Made by a program: the position numbers and the translations under genes. A DNA stretch of 26,373 nucleotides, from positions 10,017-36,389 of the forward strand of contig BMAT01001487.1 of assembly GCA_019649035.1 (NCBI GenBank), read 5' to 3'. The notes under the pieces are model-generated. The model had not been told where the DNA came from. It did no database searches and saw only the letters and a program-made list of their open reading frames with translations. Numbering within the stretch: position 1 is the stretch's first letter; each line of letters begins with the position of its first letter. The stretch is from Elysia marginata (Eukaryota; Mollusca; Gastropoda; Plakobranchidae). Of the stretch, positions 9,029 through 16,560 are shown in pieces.

Positions 9029-9137
9029 GGATACTTCCTAGAGATACAGCACCAGAATAGGGATAGAATTAGCCGAGATACGCATAAGAACATTTTGAAG
9101 TCTAATTCGGCTATTCACAGAGAATAGAAGTTTATCC
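9029..9137 (-). ncRNA. candidate structured RNA before a terminator
   Basis: Three inverted repeats nest colinearly: 9029-9037 with 9127-9137 (9 pairs with a two-base bulge), 9055-9060 with 9111-9116 (6 pairs), and 9066-9072 with 9102-9108 (7 pairs), around a 29-base loop. A rival 7-pair helix, 9070-9076 with 9107-9113, is shifted five bases and excludes the inner one. The rod is followed on the minus strand by the terminator at 9022-8987. The general shape (rod with a large asymmetric internal loop) is loosely like 6S RNA, but I recognise no family sequence. Chance pairing in AT-rich DNA is a real alternative. Confidence 0.28.
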
Positions 9138-9216
9138 AAGATTTCAAAGAGAAGAAAAGTCAATTTTTATCCGAAAGAATTAGGGGCTCTCCTATGGAAA
9201 TAATCTAAAAAGTACA

Positions 9217-9822
9217 TTAAACTTCCCTTAATAAGATCAAAACGCTTTCGTAGATTTTCTTCCCTATCATTTTTTGTCTATCCCTCCAAACTACCTTGGT
9301 AATGCCTTCTTCATTTTGTGGAGCTGGTGATTTAATACAGTCTGTTTTCATCACAAACCAAGTGGTTTGTTTTAACCTAAAAGAGTTCGTATTGTGCTTA
9401 AAAATATGATAGGTATTTCTGTGTTTTTTAACTATTTTCAGATCTTCAATTCCTGTTTCCTCTTCCACCTCACGAAGTGCCGTCTGTTCAATAGACTCTC
9501 CACTTTCTGTCTTTCCTTTTGGCAAGTCCCATTTACCCTTCCGTTTTATAAACAAAATATGTCCTTCATTGTTAAAAACTATGCCCCCGCCTGCTTTTAC
9601 CACTTTAATTCTTTCTTTGAATGCTTCCAAAGGTTTCTGATTTGCTGAACAAATGACAAAAAGTGTTTTTATCTTCCCATTGTAAATTTTTTTTGCCTCT
9701 TTTTTTATCTCTAAATCCCCGATTGGTATTACTTGATCTTTTTTAGTGTCTAAGTCTTCTGGCACTTCATCTGTCAAAATCAGCCTTCCGTTATTTATAA
9801 ATATTGTGTACTTTTGACCCAT
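9217..9822 (-). CDS. NUDIX hydrolase with N-terminal extension
   Basis: A 201-residue protein whose C-terminal half is a Nudix domain. The Nudix box is complete: Gly, five residues, Glu, seven residues, then REVEEETGI, matching GX5EX7REUXEEXGU; WDLPKGKTESGES precedes it. The first 75 or so residues (KYTIFINNGRLIL...) form an extension common in a Bacteroidota family of this length. The substrate cannot be told; a nucleoside diphosphate derivative is the general expectation. I place the start at ATG 9822 (MGQKYTIF); ATG 9828 adds two residues. The longer open frame to 9951 would run over pyrE and its extra residues look non-native. It is divergent from pyrE with 13 bases between starts. Confidence 0.9.
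   Translation of the reverse strand: MGQKYTIFINNGRLILTDEVPEDLDTKKDQVIPIGDLEIKKEAKKIYNGKIKTLFVICSANQKPLEAFKERIKVVKAGGGIVFNNEGHILFIKRKGKWDLPKGKTESGESIEQTALREVEEETGIEDLKIVKKHRNTYHIFKHNTNSFRLKQTTWFVMKTDCIKSPAPQNEEGITKVVWRDRQKMIGKKIYESVLILLREV
9786..9816 (+). promoter_or_regulatory. pyrE promoter inside the NUDIX gene
   Basis: TACTTTTG at 9809-9816 is a full TAnnTTTG match. TTC (9786-9788) lies 20 bases upstream in the place of the -33 TTG, one mismatch. Transcription would start near 9822, leaving a leader of about 14 bases before the TTG start of pyrE. The whole element lies within the first codons of the opposing NUDIX gene. Confidence 0.5.
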
Positions 9823-9835
9823 TAGCATAGATTTT

Positions 9836-10474
9836 TTGACAGCCCATACAGACATTGCCAAATTACTTTTGCAAATAAAGGCAATTAGACTTGATATAGA
9901 AAACCCATTTACTTGGGCATCCGGATGGAAGTCTCCTATATACTGTGACAATAGGGTGATACTTTCTTACCCTAAAGTGAGGGAAGTTGTCGCCTCCAAA
10001 CTGACAAAACTGATAAATACACAATTTCCAAAACCTGATGCCATCGTGGGGGTAGCAACGGGTGCCATCGGTGTTGGGATGTTGGTAGCTGAACATATGA
10101 AACTGCCCTTTGCATATGTGAGACCTGATCCAAAAAAACACGGCAGAAAAAATCAAATAGAAGGATTTTTAGAAAAGCGACAAAGAGTACTAGTTGTAGA
10201 AGACCTTATCAGTACGGGTATGAGTAGTCTAAATGTGATCAATGTCTTAAAGGGTAGTGGTTTAGAGGTTTTGGGGATGGTCGCTATTTTTACATACGGA
10301 TTTGATATTTCAAAGCATCTATTTGAAAAGGCAAACATAGATTTCAGAACGCTCTCAGATTACAACAAGCTGATAAAGACTGCGATAGAAAAAAAATATC
10401 TGTCGGCAAAAGAAGAAAATACTTTGAAACAGTGGCGGAAATCTCCTGACACTTGGGGAAAATCACATTTGTAG
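9836..10474 (+). CDS. pyrE: orotate phosphoribosyltransferase
   Basis: PyrE transfers orotate to PRPP, making OMP in pyrimidine synthesis. The 212 residues include LLLQIKAIRL and FTWASGWKSPIYCDNR near the N-terminus, the lysine loop around DPKKHGRKNQIEG, and the PRPP-binding motif RVLVVEDLISTGMSS. The start codon is TTG at 9836: no ATG or GTG exists between the preceding in-frame stop (9815) and the conserved core, and about 12 residues before LLLQIKA agree with relatives. A promoter matching the Bacteroidota pattern ends 20 bases before this codon. It is divergent from NUDIX, an arrangement I recall from other Flavobacteriia, and lolD follows after 18 bases, probably in the same transcript. 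Confidence 0.95.
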   Translation: MTAHTDIAKLLLQIKAIRLDIENPFTWASGWKSPIYCDNRVILSYPKVREVVASKLTKLINTQFPKPDAIVGVATGAIGVGMLVAEHMKLPFAYVRPDPKKHGRKNQIEGFLEKRQRVLVVEDLISTGMSSLNVINVLKGSGLEVLGMVAIFTYGFDISKHLFEKANIDFRTLSDYNKLIKTAIEKKYLSAKEENTLKQWRKSPDTWGKSHL

Positions 10475-10492
10475 ATGGTTTAATACTTCCAA

Positions 10493-11170
10493 ATGCAGGA
10501 TATTGTAATTAACGGGCAACAAATTTCTAAGTCTCATGGGGCTCTGAAGATTTTAAAAAATATAGATATACAAGTGGGACGGGGGGAAATCGTATCCATT
10601 ACAGGACCTTCAGGAGCAGGCAAAACTACCTTATTACAAATATTGGGAACCTTAGATAAAATCTCCAATACGGATGGAACCCTTACCATAGAAGGTACTT
10701 CTGTAAAAAGTTTGTCAGAGAGAGAACTGACAAGATTTAGAAATAAAAAAATAGGATTTGTCTTTCAGTTCCATCATTTACTTCCGGAGTTTACAGCATT
10801 AGAAAATGTTTTTATTCCCGCTTATGTTAAAAAAAGTGGCAAAAAAGAAGAAATAAAACAACGAGCTATGGATCTGCTAAAACTTATGAGATTAGAGGAC
10901 CGAATGGCACACAAACCTGGCGAACTATCTGGGGGAGAGCAACAGCGAGTGGCGATGGCAAGGGCTCTGATTAATAAGCCTTCAATTATTTTAGCAGATG
11001 AGCCTACTGGCAATTTGGACTCTGAGTCTGCAGAAAGACTACACAATATCTTTTTTGAATTGCGTAAAACCCTAGGTCAGACTTTCGTTTTAGTGACTCA
11101 TAATCATCAACTTGCGAGTATTTCCGATAGGCAACTGATAATGAAAGATGGGAGAATTTCCAATACATGA
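10493..11170 (+). CDS. lolD: LolD-like ABC transporter ATPase
   Basis: A 225-residue ATPase subunit of the MacB/LolD group. Walker A is GPSGAGKTT (about residues 38-46), then the Q-loop [18 protein letters not shown], signature [15 protein letters not shown], Walker [11 protein letters not shown]-loop NLDS and the switch histidine in LVTHNH. The [16 protein letters not shown] segment is characteristic of LolD, which powers release of lipoproteins from the inner membrane for delivery to the outer membrane. The membrane partners LolC/E are not in the window; in Bacteroidota the ATPase gene is often apart from them. A related MacB-type ATPase is a less likely reading. It follows pyrE by 18 bases, so is probably co-transcribed. 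Confidence 0.87.
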   Translation: MQDIVINGQQISKSHGALKILKNIDIQVGRGEIVSITGPSGAGKTTLLQILGTLDKISNTDGTLTIEGTSVKSLSERELTRFRNKKIGFVFQFHHLLPEFTALENVFIPAYVKKSGKKEEIKQRAMDLLKLMRLEDRMAHKPGELSGGEQQRVAMARALINKPSIILADEPTGNLDSESAERLHNIFFELRKTLGQTFVLVTHNHQLASISDRQLIMKDGRISNT

Positions 11171-11207
11171 ATTTGAGCAACCAAATCATTTAAGGAAATA
11201 TCTAGTC

Positions 11208-11249
11208 TTGTCTATCTCTACAAAACTGACTATAATCGCGTAACTTTTG
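11208..11249 (+). promoter_or_regulatory. possible lysS promoter
   Basis: TTGTCT (11208) and TATAAT (11231-11236) are spaced exactly 17 bases, which resembles the enterobacterial sigma-70 pattern rather than the Bacteroidota one. TAACTTTTG follows at 11241-11249 and is close to, but one base longer than, TAnnTTTG. Either would give a short leader before the ATG at 11264. Which is used cannot be told. Confidence 0.3.
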
Positions 11250-11263
11250 AAAAACCACTTAAA

Positions 11264-12970
11264 ATGCAACTACTGTCTGAGCAACAAATTGTTCGTAGAG
11301 AAAAACTAACACAACTAAAAAAGTGGGGCATTGACCCCTATCCTGCGGCGTGCTACCCTGTAGATAGCAACTCAGAGAGCATTAGAGAAGCATTTGAAGA
11401 AGGCAAATCGGTTACCATAGCAGGTAGACTTATGTCTCGTCGCATACAAGGAAAATCTTCTTTTGCAGAGTTGCAAGATGACAAGGGGCGTATTCAATTG
11501 TACTTTAACCGAGATGAAATATGCCTTAATGAAGATAAAAATCTGTACAACGAAGTCTACAAAAAGCTACTGGATATAGGCGATATAATAGGAATAGAAG
11601 GCAGTCTATTTACCACTCAAGTGGGAGAAAAAACCATACTGGTTAAAAAATTTACCCTTTTGAGCAAGAGTTTACGCCCCCTGCCTCTTCCAAAGAAAGA
11701 CCCCAATGGAAAAATTTATGATGAGTTTAATGACCCCGAGCAACGTTATAGACAACGCTATTTAGACCTTATTGTAAACCCAAAGGTAAAAAAAACTTTT
11801 CTCACAAGGACTAAGATTACCAATTCCATTAGGACATTTTTTAACAACAAGGGTTATTTGGAAGTGGAAACTCCTATTTTGCAAGCTATTCCTGGAGGGG
11901 CTACAGCAAGACCGTTTGTTACCCACCACAATGCACTGAACATCCCTCTTTATTTAAGAATTGCAAACGAACTATACCTAAAAAGGCTTATTGTCGGAGG
12001 GTTTAAGGGCGTGTACGAGTTTGCAAAGGACTTCCGAAATGAGGGAATGGATAGGACTCACAACCCAGAATTTACCGTTATGGAACTCTATGTGGCCTAC
12101 AAAGACTACCAATGGATGATGTCCCTCACAGAAAATCTACTAGAGTTTATAGCCAAAAAAATACATGGTAAAACACAAATACCATTTCAAGGAAAAATGA
12201 TAAACTTTAAAGCCCCCTATGAGAGAATATCCATCTACGACATTATAGAAAAATATACTGGCTTTGATATTAACGACAACAACGAAGCCGAATTAAAAAA
12301 AGTGTGTAACGCTTTGGGAATTGAAGTAAACGACACTATGGGAAAAGGAAAGTTGGTAGATGAAATTTTTGGATCATGTTGTGAAAAACAAATCATCCAA
12401 CCCACTTTTGTCATAGACTATCCTAAAGAGATGAGCCCCCTCACCAAAACACACAGAGACAACCCCAAACTTACGGAAAGGTTTGAACTCATTGTCAATG
12501 GAAAGGAAATAGCTAATGCCTATTCAGAATTAAATGATCCTATTGATCAGCGATTGCGCTTTGAGGAGCAACTAAAATTATCGGAAAAAGGCGATGACGA
12601 AGCGATGTTTATAGACCACGACTTTTTAAGAGCTCTAGAATACGGAATGCCCCCCACCTCTGGGATCGGGATAGGAATAGACCGATTAGTGATGCTAATG
12701 ACTGACAATCTATCTATTCAAGAGGTGCTATTTTTCCCTCAAATGAGACCAGAAACCCTGAACAGTAAAACAATGGGGCTCTCTGAGGATGCTCAAGATA
12801 TTTTAAAAATTATCTCTTATTCCAAAAACAAGCGCGTTGAGCTCAACAAGGTTAAAACAGACGCCAAACTGTCTAACAAGAAATGGGATAAAACCATAAA
12901 AGAGCTCTCCGGCAAATACCTTGTAAAAGTCTCAAAAGTAGGGGAAAACCTCTTTATGGAGACAACATAA
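11264..12970 (+). CDS. lysS: lysyl-tRNA synthetase, class II
   Basis: LysS charges tRNA-Lys. The 568-residue chain starts with the anticodon-binding OB fold (VTIAGRLMSRRIQGKSSFAEL, about residues 50-70), then the class II catalytic domain: motif 1 around KGYLEVETPIL, motif 2 FRNEGMDRTHNPEFT and motif 3 SGIGIGIDRLVMLMT. ERFELIVNGKEIANAYSELNDP and FDPIDQR-like residues also mark LysRS. A C-terminal tail of about 65 residues after motif 3 makes it longer than the 500-residue E. coli enzyme, as is usual in Bacteroidota. It converges on the HMG-CoA reductase gene with 51 bases between stops, where I see no clear terminator hairpin. Confidence 0.97.
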   Translation: MQLLSEQQIVRREKLTQLKKWGIDPYPAACYPVDSNSESIREAFEEGKSVTIAGRLMSRRIQGKSSFAELQDDKGRIQLYFNRDEICLNEDKNLYNEVYKKLLDIGDIIGIEGSLFTTQVGEKTILVKKFTLLSKSLRPLPLPKKDPNGKIYDEFNDPEQRYRQRYLDLIVNPKVKKTFLTRTKITNSIRTFFNNKGYLEVETPILQAIPGGATARPFVTHHNALNIPLYLRIANELYLKRLIVGGFKGVYEFAKDFRNEGMDRTHNPEFTVMELYVAYKDYQWMMSLTENLLEFIAKKIHGKTQIPFQGKMINFKAPYERISIYDIIEKYTGFDINDNNEAELKKVCNALGIEVNDTMGKGKLVDEIFGSCCEKQIIQPTFVIDYPKEMSPLTKTHRDNPKLTERFELIVNGKEIANAYSELNDPIDQRLRFEEQLKLSEKGDDEAMFIDHDFLRALEYGMPPTSGIGIGIDRLVMLMTDNLSIQEVLFFPQMRPETLNSKTMGLSEDAQDILKIISYSKNKRVELNKVKTDAKLSNKKWDKTIKELSGKYLVKVSKVGENLFMETT

Positions 12971-13021
12971 TAAGCCCTCCACATACAAAGAAATAGTATA
13001 AATCAACCCTTTGAAATGCCA

Positions 13022-14356
13022 TCAATCTGACTCCCTAACCTCTCTGATAAGTCGTAGCTGTGTTTCTACCGCCCTAAAACTTATTGTATGGCTCTTGAAA
13101 TAGTCTATTATTTCTTTTTGTTCTAACTCTGTCGCCCCAAGTTGGCATAAAATATTATTGAGATGCATTTTCATGTGTCCTTTTTGGATACCTGTCGTTA
13201 TCAAAGAGCGTACTGCTGCAAAGTTTTGAGCCAAGCCTACTGATGCAATAATCTTCATCAGTGTTTTTGCTGTGGGATTGCCTAATAGCTCCATAGAGAG
13301 TTTTGACAAAGGGTGAAGCTTTGTAACCCCTCCTACTGTCCCCAACGCAAGAGGTATTTCCATCCAAAATCTAAAAGTTCCATTTTCTAAAGACACATCC
13401 GAAAGGCTTTTGTAAGAACCATATTTGCAGGCATACGCGTGGGCGTTGGCTTCAATTGCTCTGGAGTCATTCGCTGTGGCAATAACAACAGCATCTATTC
13501 CATTCATAATACCTTTGTTGTGGGTAACAGCTCTTTCTTTGGAAATATTGGCTATTTGAACAGCATCAAAAAATCTCTGAGCAAGCTGTTTTGAGGACAT
13601 TGCTTCGTTTTCTTTCAGTTCAGATATGGGGCAACACACCTGCACACGAACAATACAATCGGGTGTATAATTAGAAAGGATGCTCATTACAATATCCATA
13701 CATCTTTTTGAATCTACAAAAGGTCTGTATCCATTTGCTAATATTTGGATTGTCTTTGCTAACTGCTCTAGGCAGGAATTTATAAAGTTTGCCCCCATGG
13801 CATCGAAAGTCTCAAAGCGACAGTCTAACTGATAGTAATTCTCTAAATAAGTCGTCTTGTCTACCAACTCCACCCCCAATAATCCCCCCCCCCTTGCTTT
13901 CATCTTTGCGGTAATGTCTTTTGTAGTGTCTATTAATTGGGGCTTTACCTTCTCAAAGAAGTCGTTTATTTCTTTAGTTGTACCGTCAAATTTCAAATGA
14001 ACCTGTCCCCTCTTTTCTGTGCCAAAAACGGTAGCTTTAAAGCCACCCCGAGACAACCAAAATTTGGCAGTCTTTGCCGCTGAAGCTACCACAGAACTCT
14101 CTTCCGTTACCATTGGGATTGCATATAACTTGTTGTTTATCAAAAAGTTGGGAGCAACAGCATAGGGCAATACAAAATTACTAACAGCATTCTCTACAAA
14201 ATTGTCATAGACCTCTTGAATGGTTTTATCAGAAAAATGATAATACTCCAAAACATCTGCAAATGACTGATTATGAGAGAGATATTTGTATTTAAGCCAT
14301 TTTATTTTGTCCTTTTTTTTAAATTTAGAGAATTTTTCGACAGCTTTGTCATCCAT
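13022..14356 (-). CDS. hydroxymethylglutaryl-CoA reductase, class II
   Basis: Interconverts HMG-CoA and mevalonate. Class II features are clear, and the catalytic residues fall in register with the Pseudomonas mevalonii enzyme: Glu85 (PMVTEESSVV), Lys281 (THNKGIMNGIDAV), Asp297 (ATANDSRAIEAN) and His394 (GHMKMH). DAMGAN (185-190) and LGTVGG are further family blocks; 444 residues is a normal length. In Flavobacteriia this class serves the biosynthetic mevalonate route to isoprenoids, despite the family label degradative. A 10-C tract (13884-13893) encodes part of Arg-Gly-Gly-Gly at residues 155-158, so slippage would truncate the enzyme. It is divergent from the DPP IV gene with 51 bases between starts. 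I recall a GHMP kinase as a common neighbour in Flavobacteriia; none is adjacent here. Confidence 0.95.
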   Translation of the reverse strand: MDDKAVEKFSKFKKKDKIKWLKYKYLSHNQSFADVLEYYHFSDKTIQEVYDNFVENAVSNFVLPYAVAPNFLINNKLYAIPMVTEESSVVASAAKTAKFWLSRGGFKATVFGTEKRGQVHLKFDGTTKEINDFFEKVKPQLIDTTKDITAKMKARGGGLLGVELVDKTTYLENYYQLDCRFETFDAMGANFINSCLEQLAKTIQILANGYRPFVDSKRCMDIVMSILSNYTPDCIVRVQVCCPISELKENEAMSSKQLAQRFFDAVQIANISKERAVTHNKGIMNGIDAVVIATANDSRAIEANAHAYACKYGSYKSLSDVSLENGTFRFWMEIPLALGTVGGVTKLHPLSKLSMELLGNPTAKTLMKIIASVGLAQNFAAVRSLITTGIQKGHMKMHLNNILCQLGATELEQKEIIDYFKSHTISFRAVETQLRLIREVRESD

Positions 14357-14407
14357 TTTTTGACTACTTTAGTCGCAAATTAAGTTAATAAATCCGTCCA
14401 AATTGTT

Positions 14408-16558
14408 ATGAAAAAGTTTCTTTTTTTCTTCTTGAGCTTCGTCATGTTTTGTTTTTCTCAAAAGCACATTACCCTTAAGGAAATTATGGAGGGGGCATTT
14501 CGACCTAACTATTTAGAAAAGATTTCCCCTATGAAAAACGGGGTGTACTACACCACCCTCCAACACTACAGAAACGGCGAGAGGATAGAGAAACAGAGCT
14601 ACAAAACTCAAGAGAAGGTCGCCACACTTTTGGACACCAAAGACCTTCCAAAAGTGAGCAGTATTGATAGTTATGCATTTAGCCATGATGAAAAGAAAAT
14701 CCTTTTGGGGACGGATTTAGAACCCATTTACAGATACTCCAGAAGAGGCACATATTATGTGTTTGACCTGATGACAAAAAAGTCGACCGTCATTTCTGAA
14801 AAGAAAATCCAAAGCCCAACGCTCTCACCAGATGCTACAAAAGTCGCTTTTGTATATGATAACAATATCTTTATCAAAGACTTAAATACCGGGGATACGA
14901 TTCTAATAACATCTGATGGGGAAAAAAATAAAATTATAAATGGGATAACCGACTGGGTTTACGAAGAAGAATTTTCATTTGTTCGCGCCTTTCAGTGGAG
15001 TAAAGATGGGACACATTTGGCTTTCCTAAAGTTTGATGAAAGTAAAGTGCCAAAATTTTCAATGGACATTTTTGGCAAAAGGCTCTACCCGGAAAAACAT
15101 ACCTTTAAGTACCCCAAAGCAGGAGAAAATAACTCCAAAGTATCCCTGTTTGTATATCAATTGGACAATCACAAAAGTAAGGAAGTAGCCTTGGGTGATG
15201 ACCCCTATTATATTCCAAAAATAAAGTGGAGTGAGAAAAACCATATCCTGTCTGTAATTACCTTAAACCGACACCAAAATAACCTCAAGTTAATATTTTA
15301 CAATACTGAAAGTGGGCAGACTAAAACCATTCTCAACGAACAAGATACCACATATGTAGAGGTTCCCACTAGCCTAACTTTTTTGGAGGATAATTCCTTC
15401 ATCTGGTCAAGCGAAAAGAGTGGTTACAACCATCTCTATCATTATTCTGCTCAAGGGAAGTTGAAAAGGCAAATCACAAAAGGACTGTGGGATGTAACTG
15501 ACTTTTATGGCCTAAACAAAGTCAACAAAATAATATATTATCAATCTACCGAAGGAAAGAATACCGAAAGGGCAATCTACAGTATTGGCATAAACGGGAA
15601 AAACAAGAAAAAACTCTCGCCAAAAAGAGGTACAAACAAAGCCTACTTTAGTGCTGACTTCTCCTACTGGATTAACCAATTTTCAGACTCCAAAACACCC
15701 CCCATATTTTCTCTATACGAAACCAAAACCAAAAAAAAGCTAAAAGACCTCATCAATAATCACGAACTAAAAGAAAAATTGACTGCTTACTCCATTCATC
15801 CAAAAGAATTTTCTACGATTGCCATTAACGGTTATGACCTCAATATGTGGCAGATAAAACCCTCTGACTTTGACCCCAAAAAAGCCTATCCGCTCTTTCT
15901 GTGTCAATACAGTGGGCCGGGGTCTCAAATGGTCTCTAACAGATGGATGAACAGCAATGACTTTTGGTATCAGATGTTAGCAGATAAGGGGTATATCATC
16001 ACTTGTGTAGATGGTAGAGGTACAGGCTTTAAGGGGAGTGCATTCAAAAAAATGACCTACAAAAAATTGGGGGAATTTGAGGTGGAAGACCAAATAGAAG
16101 TAGCCAAAGCACTCTCTAAAAAAAGCTATATAGATGATAGCCGAATTGGAATTTGGGGGTGGAGTTATGGGGGGTTTATGAGTAGCAATTGTATTTTAAA
16201 AGGGAATCATATTTTTAGCATGGCGATAGCCGTTTCTCCGGTAACAAGTTGGCGATTTTACGACACCATATACACCGAGCGGTATATGAGAACCCCTCAA
16301 GAGAACCCCACAGGATATGATGACAACTCACCTCTGAATTTTGCCAAAAACCTAAAGGGAAAATTTCTCCTCGTACACGGCTCCGCTGATGATAATGTCC
16401 ACTTGCAAAACACCATGCGACTGGCAGAGTCCCTTATACAGGCAAACAAAAATTTTGAGTGGCTAATTTATCCCGACAAAAATCACGGTATATACGGTGG
16501 TAATACCCGTTTGCACCTCTTTAATAAAATGACAGAATTTATATTCAAAAACCTTTAG
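14408..16558 (+). CDS. dipeptidyl peptidase IV-type S9 serine peptidase
   Basis: A 716-residue exported S9B peptidase that removes N-terminal dipeptides, typically after Pro or Ala. A short signal peptide (residues 1 to about 17, ending FCFSQ) sends it to the periplasm or cell surface. The N-terminal beta-propeller carries the substrate-anchoring glutamates in DWVYEEEF (Glu187/Glu188). The C-terminal alpha/beta hydrolase has Ser586 in GWSYGG, Asp661 in HGSADDNVHLQ and His693 in DKNHGIYGG; the oxyanion-side YSGPGSQ block is also there. The peptide symporter begins two bases after the stop, so the pair is almost surely co-transcribed: the peptidase makes dipeptides which the symporter can import. 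Confidence 0.95.
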   Translation: MKKFLFFFLSFVMFCFSQKHITLKEIMEGAFRPNYLEKISPMKNGVYYTTLQHYRNGERIEKQSYKTQEKVATLLDTKDLPKVSSIDSYAFSHDEKKILLGTDLEPIYRYSRRGTYYVFDLMTKKSTVISEKKIQSPTLSPDATKVAFVYDNNIFIKDLNTGDTILITSDGEKNKIINGITDWVYEEEFSFVRAFQWSKDGTHLAFLKFDESKVPKFSMDIFGKRLYPEKHTFKYPKAGENNSKVSLFVYQLDNHKSKEVALGDDPYYIPKIKWSEKNHILSVITLNRHQNNLKLIFYNTESGQTKTILNEQDTTYVEVPTSLTFLEDNSFIWSSEKSGYNHLYHYSAQGKLKRQITKGLWDVTDFYGLNKVNKIIYYQSTEGKNTERAIYSIGINGKNKKKLSPKRGTNKAYFSADFSYWINQFSDSKTPPIFSLYETKTKKKLKDLINNHELKEKLTAYSIHPKEFSTIAINGYDLNMWQIKPSDFDPKKAYPLFLCQYSGPGSQMVSNRWMNSNDFWYQMLADKGYIITCVDGRGTGFKGSAFKKMTYKKLGEFEVEDQIEVAKALSKKSYIDDSRIGIWGWSYGGFMSSNCILKGNHIFSMAIAVSPVTSWRFYDTIYTERYMRTPQENPTGYDDNSPLNFAKNLKGKFLLVHGSADDNVHLQNTMRLAESLIQANKNFEWLIYPDKNHGIYGGNTRLHLFNKMTEFIFKNL

Positions 16559-16560
16559 CA

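Larger units (their letters stand above)
8840..9216. other. 377-base gene-free region between lepA and NUDIX
   Basis: No credible protein gene on either strand. From the lepA side it contains two near-identical 13-mers (8863-8875 and 8921-8933, 11 of 13 alike), two GGTACTG words (8871 and 8897), copy 2 of the upstream repeat, an intrinsic terminator for leftward transcription, and a nested set of inverted repeats that may be a structured RNA. The last 80 bases before the NUDIX stop show nothing I can name. Confidence 0.6.

Noticed and set aside
9823..9951. 43-residue N-terminal extension of the NUDIX protein
   Set aside because: It would run antisense through the start of pyrE; the core family begins at MGQKYTIF.
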